Assembly (NCBI GenBank): GCA_013152545.1
Contig: JAADGF010000049.1
Span: forward strand, 27,366-91,365
From: Gammaproteobacteria bacterium
GTDB taxonomy: Bacteria > Pseudomonadota > Gammaproteobacteria > SZUA-152
DNA: 64,000 nt
Direction of reading: 5' to 3'
This document shows positions 46,861 through 55,944 of this stretch, piece after piece. A program made the position numbers and the translations under genes. The notes under the pieces are model-generated. The model saw nothing but the letters and a program-made list of their open reading frames with translations. It made no database searches and was not told where the DNA came from. How positions within the stretch are numbered: position 1 is the stretch's first letter; each line of letters begins with the position of its first letter.

Positions 46861-47988
46861 ATGAAGGCTTATGTATTTCCTGGACAGGGATCTCAGTATA
46901 AAGGAATGGGTGCGAATCTTTTTGCTCAGTATAAGGATATGGTTGAACTGGCAGACACTGTATTAGGGTATTCAATTGCTGAATTGTGTCTTGAAGACCC
47001 CGAGCATCAACTGGGGTTCACACAATACACACAGCCAGCGTTATATGTTGTCAATGCGCTGTCTTATCAGGATGCGTTGAACAATAAGGGAGGGGCGCCT
47101 GAGTATTTAGCTGGTCATAGCCTTGGGGAATATAATGCGCTTCAGGCGTCAGGTGCAATCAGCTTTAAAGATGGATTGAAGCTGGTGAAAAAAAGAGGAG
47201 AACTCATGAGTCAGGCACCAAAAGGTGCAATGGCCGCAATTTTGGGATCGACGGAAGATGAAATCAATGAATTACTGCAAAATAATGATTTATCAACAAT
47301 CGATGTGGCCAATTATAATTCTCATGACCAAACGGTTATTTCTGGGTTGGAAGAGGATATTAACAAAGCGCAATCCATATTTACTGGTGCTGATATAAAG
47401 TTTATTTCACTAAATGCCAGTGGTGCTTTTCATTCCCGTTATATGAAATCAGCCGCAGATGAATTTAAACATTATATCCATCATTTTAATTTCTCTCCTC
47501 TCACCATCGACGTTATTTCAAACGTTCATGCAACACCTTATACACAAGAAACAATAGTGGAAAATTTGTCCACACAAATTACCTGTTCGGTGAGATGGCT
47601 GAATAGTATTCGTCACTTGATCGAACTGGGGGTAACAGAGTTTATGGAAATAGGTGCCGGTCATGTGCTGACAGCACTCATTGAGAAGATACAGGCACAT
47701 GCAAGCTCAGAAGATACCGTTAATGCTATAACGGAAGATATTACGGCCCCAAATAATACCGCTAGCATTACCAACGACAGTGAGTCGGCTATTGAAAGTA
47801 TCACTAAAGCAGTTGCTGCCTGGAATAATGCTTATCCTGTCGGAACCAAAGTATCCTGTAAAAACCATGATGATGTGTTGGAAACACGAACGCGGGCTAT
47901 CGTATTATTTGGTCGGAAAGCAACGATTTATATGCAGGGTTATAAAGGTTATTTTGATCTTGGGGATGTGCAACCGGTCATTGAATAA
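46861..47988 (+). CDS. Trans-acting malonyl-CoA acyltransferase (AT)
   Basis: 375 residues. AT marks are FPGQGSQYKGMG, the nucleophile Ser87 in GHSLGEYNAL, and 'LNASGAFHSRYMK' with the catalytic His and the AFHS tetrad usual for malonyl specificity. The AT domain ends near residue 285. A C-terminal extension follows with 'SIESITKAVAAWNNAYPVG'-like sequence (approximate) and 'FGRKATIYMQGYKGYFDLGD', seen in trans-ATs of several clusters. It should load malonyl onto the PKS ACPs and the donor ACP, as the megasynthases have no AT. A strong AAAGGAGGTGG site lies just before the ATG. Confidence 0.95.
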   Translation: MKAYVFPGQGSQYKGMGANLFAQYKDMVELADTVLGYSIAELCLEDPEHQLGFTQYTQPALYVVNALSYQDALNNKGGAPEYLAGHSLGEYNALQASGAISFKDGLKLVKKRGELMSQAPKGAMAAILGSTEDEINELLQNNDLSTIDVANYNSHDQTVISGLEEDINKAQSIFTGADIKFISLNASGAFHSRYMKSAADEFKHYIHHFNFSPLTIDVISNVHATPYTQETIVENLSTQITCSVRWLNSIRHLIELGVTEFMEIGAGHVLTALIEKIQAHASSEDTVNAITEDITAPNNTASITNDSESAIESITKAVAAWNNAYPVGTKVSCKNHDDVLETRTRAIVLFGRKATIYMQGYKGYFDLGDVQPVIE

Positions 47989-48054
47989 GTTACCCCGCAA
48001 CATGAGTATCGGCAGTTAAACCTGCCCCTGTGCTACCTGTAAGAGGAAAAATTA

Positions 48055-51000
48055 GTGTCTTCGTCAAAACAAACTGTTAAAAACGCAACAGAATGCACAG
48101 AAGAAATTGTTGAATTATTGAGTCAGCATTTGTCGGAAATTAGCGAGGTTCCACTGAAAAACCTGAATCCTGATGCGAATATTACCGACTTGGGTTTGAA
48201 CTCCATTTTTATTACCGAGCTTACAGCCCGTTTGGAGCCATTGCTCGGTTTTCGTGATCCGGTGATATTTTATTCCGCACGCTCTATTCGTGATGCTGCT
48301 GTGCGTATCAGTGCACGTAATCCGGGTCTTAATTTCAACATGGAGCAACCCTCTGCTGCGAAAATTTCTGCCGAATTATATGGCAAGCGGGACATTAAGG
48401 AACCGAGATCATCCGTGAGTGATGTGGCTATTATTGGTTTATCAGGCCGCTATCCTCAGGCCGAGAACGTATTGCAGTTTGCAGAACTACTTGCAGAAGG
48501 ACGTGATTGCATTGAAATAGTTCCCGATACGCATCGTGCCGCCGGGGATGAATTACGGTGGGGAGGATTCCTTTCCCAGCCGATGAACTTCGACTATGGG
48601 CGGTTTAATATGAGTTTTCGGGATGCCCTGATGACTCACCCAGAAGAACGGTTGTTATTGCAGGAAACCTGGCGGTGTTTTGAAAGTGCCGGTTATGATC
48701 CTTTGCAGTGGGTGGGCGGAAAGGGCAGTAATATCGGTGTTTATATCGGAGCATCCTTTCACGAGTACAGCGAGCTTGTTGCAGAGTCCAATCGGCACAA
48801 GACAGATGCATTACCTTATAGTTCACAAACATTCTCGTATGCCAACCGGCTTTCATATTTCTTTAATCTTACGGGGCCATCGATCGTCATTGACTGTGCC
48901 TGCTCATCTTCACTTTATGCAATAGCCGATGCTTATAATGCTATCCGTTTTGGTTTATGCAAAATGGCTTTGGCAGGTGGTGTTAATCTCAATCTGCATC
49001 GTAGCAAGTATGAATTCTTGGCAGACAAAAATGCTTTGAGTCAAGATGGGCGTTGTCGTGCCTTTGCAGAAGGTGGTACCGGTTATGTACCCAGCGAAGG
49101 TGTTGGCATTATTTTGTTAAAATCACTTGAATATGCCCGGGATGAAGGCGATAACATACTTGCTGTCATTAAGGGTGCCGCAGCGGGCAATGATGGCCGT
49201 ACTCAAGGATTCACAGTACCAAACCCTGATGCCCAACGTGATACGATTCATAAGGCATTTGAGGTGGCAGAGGTATCACCACAAAGCATTTCTTTTGTGG
49301 AGTGTCACGGTACGGGCACTTCATTGGGTGACCCCATTGAAATGTCGGCATTGTCCGAGGCCTTTGGTGAAAATGTTCTGCCGGGAAGATGTCCTGTCTC
49401 CTCGCTCAAGTCGAATATTGGCCATCTGGAAGCGGCGGCCGGCATTGCCCAAATCACAAAAGTTATTCTTCAGTTAAAACGCCAGCAGTATTTCCCCAAT
49501 GTGATGCATCATAAAAACCTGAACCCCAATATCGACTTTTCACGTATTCCCTTCAAGGTACAAAAGGAATTGGCCCCCTGGCCTGTCAGCGAAGCACAAC
49601 CCGTGCGGCGGGCCGGTATCAGTTCCTTTGGTGCCGGTGGTTCTAATGTACACCTTATCTTGGAACAGGCACCGGAATCACTCCAGGTGTCAGAACCCGA
49701 TCGTCATTCGGGTTTTAAATACGTCATTCCATTCAGTGCTGCTACACCTGAACAACTTGTTGATATGGTGAGGGTCACTTATGAATATATTTGTTCAGAG
49801 CAAGCGTTGTTAAATACCGTGCTTAATGTACGCAATATTGCTGCAACGCTACAAAGTGGACGTTCAGCCTGTCATCATCGTTTTGCGTTGATCTGCGATG
49901 ATTCCATGGATGTATTGTCAGCACGTCTCAAGGTTTACCTGGAAGGGAGACTCGACTCCACCATGGTATTGGGCGCAGCGAAAGAAACGGGTTATCGCGA
50001 ACTGATGGGAGCAGACGTAAGTATCACGGAGCTTCTGACAGTGGCGAAAAACTGGGTTGTTGGAAAGGCGAAAGGTTTCCAACATGACCCCGGGGCCAAA
50101 CGCACATACCTACCTGGTTATATCTTTCGTCCAGATTTAGTCAGTCCTGTGGCAGGTGACAAAAATTGTGTAGTCGATGTATCTGTAACAAACACGGCCT
50201 CAACTGAAAAGATTTTTACCTCAGATATTTCAGCGCCCGATACTTCGGTCTCCAATACTTCGGCCTCCAATACTTCAACCCAAAATATTTTAACCCAAGG
50301 TACTTTAGTTCCAGATACCCTGACGCTGGTACGTGATACCTTAAGGCGGGTTTTAGGTGCACTCCCTGAGATTTATACAGACAAAACGCTTTTCGGTGAC
50401 CTGGGCATTGATTCCATTATGGGCACCAAAATTCACACGGCGCTTTGTCGGATTTACCCGAAACTGGATATGTTCGCTCTTTTTGAATTCAATACCAGTA
50501 TCCTGCTCAGCTCACACCTTGATGGCCTAGAGTCTATCAACGGGAAGACTATTTTAGAGCCGTCGATTGAGCGTAATCAGTCACCTGAAGAAGGTGTCGG
50601 CGATATCAGCGCGCTGGAGTTTGGAGAAACACTGGCACCCATCAAACGCTATATTGATGCTTACCATAGCAGTGCTAAAATAACCCACAAAATGACTATC
50701 GAAAACGTAACGGTTAACGGGGCCCGTATTGAATGCCTCGTTTGCGGTGAAGGCCCAACGATAATATTATTGCCACCTTTTAACTCCAGCGCGATTATCT
50801 GGATTCGTCAGTTACAGGGTTTGAGCGGACAGTATAAAATTATTGTGCCACATTACCCAGGGTTGAGTGGTAGTGGCTGGATTGAGGGGCTTGATGATTT
50901 TGAACAATTAGCGGGCATTCTGACCGGTATTATTGATGAACTTGTTAAACTTCAGATCATTCAAAATAAACGAAATCATTGGGTTGGCTGGTCTTTGGGA

Positions 51001-51501
51001 GGGTTTGTTGCGCAAACCATTTGCAAGCATTATCCACAATATGTGGACAAACTTGTGCTTATCAGTACCACTACCATTTCGTGGTCGTCCGAAGAATATA
51101 CAATTTCGGCTGAAGACTTTTCTATTAAATGTGCTGAAGAATTTGAGAAAAATTTCCAAAAATTACCCAGTTTCCTGCGCGAAATGCCCGAGATTAAAGC
51201 GTTCAGGGAAGAAGGGCATATTGAACGTTTTGTATGGTGTACCACCAACCGGCGAATTCTTGATAGTTATTTTCGCATGATTGCACGTTTCCGGCATGTT
51301 GAATCAGCGGATCATGTTAAGGCTAAAACTCTGCTTATCAGCGGTGGTGATGATGTGTTAATGCCACCGAAATTTGCACGCGAATTGAGTGAAAAAATAC
51401 CAAACTCGGAATATCATGAAATAAAAAAAGGGCATCATTTTTTGAGTCTTTTTCATTACAAAAAAATCAACACACTATTGCATGAGTGGTTCACTGCTTA
51501 A
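48055..51501 (+). CDS. Trans-AT polyketide synthase PKS3: ACP-KS-ACP-TE
   Basis: 1148 residues, GTG start with AGAGG 8 bases upstream. ACP6 Ser50 (LGLNSIF) probably serves the orphan KS4 of PKS2. KS5 (about 120-545) has Cys283 in DCACSSS, ECHGTGT and NIGHLEAAAG. A linker with Ser/Thr/Asn micro-repeats (nt 50220-50300) leads to ACP7 Ser787 (LGIDSIMG). A thioesterase of the alpha/beta hydrolase type ends the protein (about 885-1148): nucleophile Ser980 in GWSLGG, an acid candidate in SGGDDVLMPP and the His in KKGHHFLSLF. No KR, DH or AT is present, so the last extension would leave a beta-keto group unless it is altered in trans. The DNA is clearly richer in G+C than PKS1 and PKS2. Confidence 0.93.
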   Translation: MSSSKQTVKNATECTEEIVELLSQHLSEISEVPLKNLNPDANITDLGLNSIFITELTARLEPLLGFRDPVIFYSARSIRDAAVRISARNPGLNFNMEQPSAAKISAELYGKRDIKEPRSSVSDVAIIGLSGRYPQAENVLQFAELLAEGRDCIEIVPDTHRAAGDELRWGGFLSQPMNFDYGRFNMSFRDALMTHPEERLLLQETWRCFESAGYDPLQWVGGKGSNIGVYIGASFHEYSELVAESNRHKTDALPYSSQTFSYANRLSYFFNLTGPSIVIDCACSSSLYAIADAYNAIRFGLCKMALAGGVNLNLHRSKYEFLADKNALSQDGRCRAFAEGGTGYVPSEGVGIILLKSLEYARDEGDNILAVIKGAAAGNDGRTQGFTVPNPDAQRDTIHKAFEVAEVSPQSISFVECHGTGTSLGDPIEMSALSEAFGENVLPGRCPVSSLKSNIGHLEAAAGIAQITKVILQLKRQQYFPNVMHHKNLNPNIDFSRIPFKVQKELAPWPVSEAQPVRRAGISSFGAGGSNVHLILEQAPESLQVSEPDRHSGFKYVIPFSAATPEQLVDMVRVTYEYICSEQALLNTVLNVRNIAATLQSGRSACHHRFALICDDSMDVLSARLKVYLEGRLDSTMVLGAAKETGYRELMGADVSITELLTVAKNWVVGKAKGFQHDPGAKRTYLPGYIFRPDLVSPVAGDKNCVVDVSVTNTASTEKIFTSDISAPDTSVSNTSASNTSTQNILTQGTLVPDTLTLVRDTLRRVLGALPEIYTDKTLFGDLGIDSIMGTKIHTALCRIYPKLDMFALFEFNTSILLSSHLDGLESINGKTILEPSIERNQSPEEGVGDISALEFGETLAPIKRYIDAYHSSAKITHKMTIENVTVNGARIECLVCGEGPTIILLPPFNSSAIIWIRQLQGLSGQYKIIVPHYPGLSGSGWIEGLDDFEQLAGILTGIIDELVKLQIIQNKRNHWVGWSLGGFVAQTICKHYPQYVDKLVLISTTTISWSSEEYTISAEDFSIKCAEEFEKNFQKLPSFLREMPEIKAFREEGHIERFVWCTTNRRILDSYFRMIARFRHVESADHVKAKTLLISGGDDVLMPPKFARELSEKIPNSEYHEIKKGHHFLSLFHYKKINTLLHEWFTA

Positions 51502-51557
51502 TTATTTATAGCACCAAAAATTTAATTGGACCAAGAACCAGGCAGAGTATTGTAAAA

Positions 51558-52538
51558 ATGAAAAATATTTTTTTGTTTTCAGGGCAGGGAACCCAATATT
51601 ACCACATGGGAAGTGACCTGCGTGAATGTCACTCAGGGTTCGATCGCAACATTATGCGGCTATCGAAAATAGTTTATGATGTCACTGGCTGTTCAATTCT
51701 CGATGTAGTGTATGACCCCGAAAAACAAAAGTCGGACAATTTCAGTGATTGTCGATTATCCAACATAGCACTACTCACGATAGAATACGCGCTGTCAGAA
51801 ACGCTGCAACAAACGGGTATTATACCTGCTGCTGTGTGTGGCATGAGCCTGGGAGAATACACCGCAGCGGTTGTTGCAGGTGCTATGGAATTTGAAACAG
51901 CGGTATTCCTAGTCGCAAACGCCGGAGCCTGTTTTGATACTTACTGTGAACCGGGTGCCATGCTGGCGGTGCTTGATGACATCAACACCTACCATAATAA
52001 TGATATTTTATGTGATTCAACGGATATTGCCTTTGACAGTCATGGAAAACATTTTGTTATTGCCGGTAGCGTTGCAGGGATAAATACAGCAGAAAAATAT
52101 TTACGCCAAAAAAATATTTGTTTTCAACCTCTTCCCGTCGCATTTGGTTACCACTCCAGAAATATTGATCCGGCTCGCCATGCGTATACTGAGATATTAA
52201 ACAATATTTCTTTTAATACAGTGCAGCTGCCGCTTTATTCTACGGTCACCACTCGTTGCATTAATTATCTGGATGGCACTCATTTCTGGCGAACGGCACG
52301 GGAACCCATCCGCCTCATGGAAGCGCTTGATTCAATCGACCACAATGGGTGTTATCGCTACATTGATCTTGGTCCTACAGGCACTATGGCCAACCTGATG
52401 AGTTACCGGCAAAAGGAACAATCTACATCAAATATCTTTTCTGTTGTGACACCATTCAATAACAGTCAAATGAATTATTCCCGACTGATCAATGCCGTGA
52501 ACCAGCACCTGATGCCATTTTCAGCTGCTCATGTATAA
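51558..52538 (+). CDS. Second AT-like protein (acyltransferase or acyl hydrolase)
   Basis: 326 residues from the ATG at 51558; the frame is open to 51486 but family members start at KNIFLFSGQGTQYYHMG. The nucleophile Ser97 is in GMSLGEYTAA, with Met where malonyl-ATs have His. The region with the catalytic His reads VAFGYHSRNID, not AFHS. Trans-AT clusters often encode a second AT-like protein, PedC-type, that hydrolyses stalled acyl groups from ACPs. The changed motifs make that proofreading role, or an unusual acyl substrate, more likely than malonyl loading; this is inference. It follows PKS3 by 56 bases. Confidence 0.82.
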   Translation: MKNIFLFSGQGTQYYHMGSDLRECHSGFDRNIMRLSKIVYDVTGCSILDVVYDPEKQKSDNFSDCRLSNIALLTIEYALSETLQQTGIIPAAVCGMSLGEYTAAVVAGAMEFETAVFLVANAGACFDTYCEPGAMLAVLDDINTYHNNDILCDSTDIAFDSHGKHFVIAGSVAGINTAEKYLRQKNICFQPLPVAFGYHSRNIDPARHAYTEILNNISFNTVQLPLYSTVTTRCINYLDGTHFWRTAREPIRLMEALDSIDHNGCYRYIDLGPTGTMANLMSYRQKEQSTSNIFSVVTPFNNSQMNYSRLINAVNQHLMPFSAAHV

Positions 52539-52600
52539 CAACTCGATACAGATACAATACCCAAATATCTTATCGTCAGTGACTTCAGGAGCACATCATT

Positions 52601-53536
52601 ATGGAAAAACCCGTAAAAAACTATGATTATAGTGTTCATCATGTATTTGCCCCCAATAGGTGGGATCAATTTTCGCCACGGAATGGTGATGTGGTGGTGA
52701 CAACCTCACAGCGGGCTGGTACAACCTGGACACAAATGATTGTCGCCAACTTGATTTTTCAAGATGGCAATATTCCAGGCCCGATCGGTGAAATTTCTCC
52801 CTGGTATGAATTACGTTTCAGTCCTTTTGAACCCATGCAGGCGGTGCTGGAGTCCCAAACTCATCGTCGATCCATCAAATCCCATTTGCCTTTGAATGGC
52901 TTAACATTTTATGAGGATCTTAAATATATCGTAGTAGGTCGTGACACGCGCGATGCGTTCATGTCTTTGTTACATCACCACAGAGGTCTTTCGGTGGATG
53001 TGATAAAAAAAGCGGCAACGTATGATGATTTAATCGGGCGATCTTTCCCGCCGGATGTGGGTGACGATAAAAGCTTCTGGCGACAATGGATTTCACAATC
53101 ATGGTTCGAATGGGAAACCCAGGGATATCCTTATTGGTCCCACCTCAACCATGCGCAAAGTTGGTGGTCTTTCAGAAAACTGCCTAATATCCTGTTAGTG
53201 CATTTCGACGACTTATTAAATGACACTGAAAGTGAAATAAAACGTATTGCCAACTTTCTTGATATTACTATTAATGTAGAACATTTTCCCGGTATTAAAC
53301 AACGAACCCGTTTTGAAGAAATCAATAAAAATATGGACAAAATACTGCCAGAAATGAACATGGTGTTGAGCGATGGGCCCAGTGACTATATGTACAAATG
53401 CGGTAGTGGATTATGGCATGAATTTCTGGATGACGAAGACCTTGAGCTGTATCACGCTGCGGTAAAACGTGCTTTATCGCCAGATTGTGCTCGCTGGCTG
53501 GAGCAGGGACGAATGGCCAGTGACATCGATTTATAA
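52601..53536 (+). CDS. PAPS-dependent sulfotransferase, stand-alone
   Basis: 311 residues. The 5'-phosphosulfate loop is TSQRAGTTWTQMIV (family TYPKSGTTW). The catalytic His is in SIKSHLPLNGL. The 3'-phosphate region is 'YIVVGRDTRDAFMSLLHHHR', with the Arg-Asp pattern of cytosolic sulfotransferases. It moves a sulfuryl group from PAPS to an alcohol or phenol. It is the last gene of the cluster, 62 bases after the AT/AH gene. In curacin and the cyanobacterial olefin synthases, an ST next to a TE sulfates a beta-hydroxyl before decarboxylative release; here the ST is a separate protein and the last module lacks a KR. Plain tailoring sulfation is the simpler reading. Confidence 0.92.
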   Translation: MEKPVKNYDYSVHHVFAPNRWDQFSPRNGDVVVTTSQRAGTTWTQMIVANLIFQDGNIPGPIGEISPWYELRFSPFEPMQAVLESQTHRRSIKSHLPLNGLTFYEDLKYIVVGRDTRDAFMSLLHHHRGLSVDVIKKAATYDDLIGRSFPPDVGDDKSFWRQWISQSWFEWETQGYPYWSHLNHAQSWWSFRKLPNILLVHFDDLLNDTESEIKRIANFLDITINVEHFPGIKQRTRFEEINKNMDKILPEMNMVLSDGPSDYMYKCGSGLWHEFLDDEDLELYHAAVKRALSPDCARWLEQGRMASDIDL

Positions 53537-53911
53537 TTGTACTCCGTAATACTACATGGCTGAGTCTTGAGCACTCTTGACTACTCTTGACTACTATGGA
53601 CATATTTAACTGTCTATGTGTGGTGTCATTTTTTCAAAGAAAAAGAGCAAGAACGGACAAGCCGCATGAATTGCGTATTTTTAAATTATAGATAGCATAC
53701 AACAAGAGGGGGAGGTGAAGAAGTTGCTGAGAATAATGTCCAGTTTATTAATAATCCGTCGCAATTTTCATCATGTGGATTTGATATGCCGGTACTATTT
53801 AGGGTCAGGTATTTAGTGTGCGTTATTACGCGTCGTTTTACCTCGCGATGAAATAAATATGACGCATATTGACATATACATCAGGTTATAACGACAAAAA
53901 GGAGAGTAGTT
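53537..53911. other. Intergenic region at the right edge of the polyketide cluster
   Basis: About 375 bases. It holds a short tandem duplication (ACTCTTGACT twice, near 53571-53590), the right copy of the long direct repeat (53606-53726), and a stretch at 53810-53870 (GCGATGAAATAAATATGACG...) that resembles the inner part of the dispersed element near 23060. Confidence 0.45.
53606..53726 (+). repeat. Right copy of the direct repeat flanking the polyketide cluster
   Basis: Homologous to 23607-23722 with a few substitutions and a 3-base gap. Read in one frame, the core gives RKRARTDKPHELRIFKL and a stop, which could be the end of a lost protein gene; the left copy has a stop in the middle of the same frame. 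Confidence 0.75.
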
Positions 53912-54880
53912 ATGTTATCAGTTAACATAAAGCGTAAATTATCTATGCATGTACCAGTGATTCTATTAGCGGCAATGACTGTATTGCCTGCTACTTCTAT
54001 TGCGAGCGATGTTCGCACTTGGGTTAAAAAATTACACCCAACAACCGGGTTCAATACCGATTGTGATACGCCAGTGTTTAGTTTGCCCGCGCCGCTGCCT
54101 GCTGATTTGCATTTTGACGTGATTGGTTTGTATAACCCGGATGCACCCGCACAGGGAAAAATGCGTGATGCTTTAACACTTCAACAAAGCGACTGTGAAA
54201 CCAGTTTGGGGACGCATATCGCCACCACATCCAACCTGGATCTCCTTGCAATACTGGGAGCGCCGGAGCCAGACTCCCGCTTGAAGAATTTGCGTACTCA
54301 TGAAATTCCTAAAATAGCTGCACCGGATGGAACCCGCTTTACATTACCGCCCGCTGGTTCGGTTACACCGCCATTCCCTCCCACTAATACTGCAACAAAT
54401 CAGCCACTGACGCTCGGGGAATTTCGTGGGGTCAAGGGTAAAATGAAAGTTAAGTGCTATGCGGATGGAACTGCCCATGTCAAAATTAAACTACGCAATT
54501 ATCAGCCTCATGAGTTGTTGACCATCTGGGCTATCTGGCTTACGACCCCACCGGGTGCAGCTGGGCCAGCGCCTGTTCCATTGCCTTTTGGTGGTGTGCC
54601 AAATGTCACTGTTGCCAATAAACACGGAGTCGCACGATTTACACGTACGCTCAGTTATTGCCCAATGGATACCCTGCCAACCGGTGAACAATTACTGATG
54701 CTGGATATTGCCAGTCATGTCGATGGCAACGTGTATGGTGCGGTGCCCGGTACGCCACCAACAGAAACAACATTTGTTGACCCCAATGATCCGTCCGCTA
54801 CATTTACGAGTCCTCTTAGTGAGGGTATCGTAACGCTTACCCGCGGTGCAATTCCAATGACGGTAGAACTTATGCCGTAA
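53912..54880 (+). CDS. Secreted protein of unknown function
   Basis: 322 residues with AAGGAGAG 8 bases before the ATG. A signal peptide (HVPVILLAAMTVLPATSIA) is followed by a mature protein with several cysteines (NTDCD, QSDCET, VKCYADG, LSYCPMD), consistent with disulfides outside the cytoplasm. Proline-rich turns are frequent. The central part 'GVKGKMKVKCYADGTAHVKI' and 'HELLTIWAIWLTTPPGAAGP' suggest a beta-sandwich; I do not recognise the family. It lies just right of the cluster, behind a copy of the same direct repeat that precedes the cluster, so shared regulation is possible. Confidence 0.75.
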   Translation: MLSVNIKRKLSMHVPVILLAAMTVLPATSIASDVRTWVKKLHPTTGFNTDCDTPVFSLPAPLPADLHFDVIGLYNPDAPAQGKMRDALTLQQSDCETSLGTHIATTSNLDLLAILGAPEPDSRLKNLRTHEIPKIAAPDGTRFTLPPAGSVTPPFPPTNTATNQPLTLGEFRGVKGKMKVKCYADGTAHVKIKLRNYQPHELLTIWAIWLTTPPGAAGPAPVPLPFGGVPNVTVANKHGVARFTRTLSYCPMDTLPTGEQLLMLDIASHVDGNVYGAVPGTPPTETTFVDPNDPSATFTSPLSEGIVTLTRGAIPMTVELMP

Positions 54881-55242
54881 TAATTATGCCGTAATATGCG
54901 GGCAATACGATTGTTGTTATTATGTCAGGCACCTTTTTAACGATACTCAATGTAGTATATTTTGTATGGCTGGTGGATGTGTAATTAACCACATTCACCA
55001 GCTAACAAAACCAATGTTCTGGTACAACGACGGGTAATTGTCCAAAGTTAAAAAAATCATCCCCATTCTATTTGATGAGTATCTCAGGTTATTAGATTAT
55101 AGCGCTATTCCTGAAAACCAAGCATTATAACAGACATTGGTCTGCCCCCTGAGCAATTTTTATTTAAAAATAACCACGCATAAAACATGAATATAAGACT
55201 TGCCTAAAGACATAACCTTCTAATTGTGGTAGCCTTTTCCCT
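54881..55242. other. Intergenic stretch, nothing recognised
   Basis: About 360 AT-rich bases between the secreted protein gene and the transposase remnant. No gene seen. Confidence 0.35.
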
Positions 55243-55885
55243 CGATCACCGCGCTTATCGATGAATTTAAAGCGAGCGAAACGCTCCTATACTTGATCGG
55301 TGATGGCAAACTTTATCATAAAAAAGCGAAAGACATCTTGCTCACAAATTCCTTTCATTACTCGTATTCCAGGTAGCCAAACTTGAACAAGAACTCATTG
55401 ATCAAGCACTATCAGAGGCGTTGCAATGGAATGATTTGACTCAGGGGAATCGCTATCAGTGCTTTGATTTATGTCATTATAAAAGCAATGTTGGCTTGTT
55501 ATTCAGGCGTGGCGCTTAGCCGCGTCAGGTCGACCTTGGAGCGTCGACAGGAAAAGGAAAATAAACAAATTGACCTTATCACTCTTTGTTTTACTCAATT
55601 GCCCAAAGACGAATCCGAGCAAATCTAGAGGCGCAAAATACAACTCTTCCTATTCAGATAAATCAACCCATTCGGCGATTGACATTGCGTTGGATTTTTC
55701 AGTTGTGTGAGGGTGTCAATATGATTACGTCCAATCTTAATAATACGACAAAAATAATAGTCGATAGACTTAATGATCTGCGGTTAAAAATATTGCGCTT
55801 GTTCGGGTCGACTATTGGTGAAATATATCAAATTTCTGCGAAAGGGGGGCTGACCAATGTCTGTATTAGTAGTTATACTGTTTGA
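55243..55885 (+). pseudogene. IS1634-like transposase remnant
   Basis: Pieces of one transposase in several frames. About 55243-55350 reads 'ETLLYLIGDGKLYHKKAKDI'. The next frame gives SQIPFITRIPGSQ. The next gives KLEQELIDQALSEALQWNDL, then 'GNRYQCFDLCHYKSNVGLLF' and a stop. The last piece (55586-55885) has TLRWIFQLCEGVNMI and 'DRLNDLRLKILRLFG'. The order (ADxALY-like, FITRVP-like, W-GYxY, then the LRWIFQLFEG and KILRLFG tail) is that of IS1634-type DDE transposases. The N-terminal part is missing and at least three frame lesions are present. No terminal inverted repeats could be found by eye. Confidence 0.7.
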
Positions 55886-55944
55886 TTGAAGAAAACCTAC
55901 ATTATTCATTAACACTATAACACTATTTTTACAAGTATAAGTCT

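Noticed and set aside
25720..51501. Searched the PKS proteins for embedded AT, methyltransferase or enoyl-reductase domains
   Set aside because: No GHSxG-type AT motif, no SAM glycine loop and no ER nucleotide loop was seen in PKS1-PKS3.
55586..55885. Possible 99-codon gene
   Set aside because: It encodes only the C-terminal end of the IS1634-like transposase and is included in that pseudogene.
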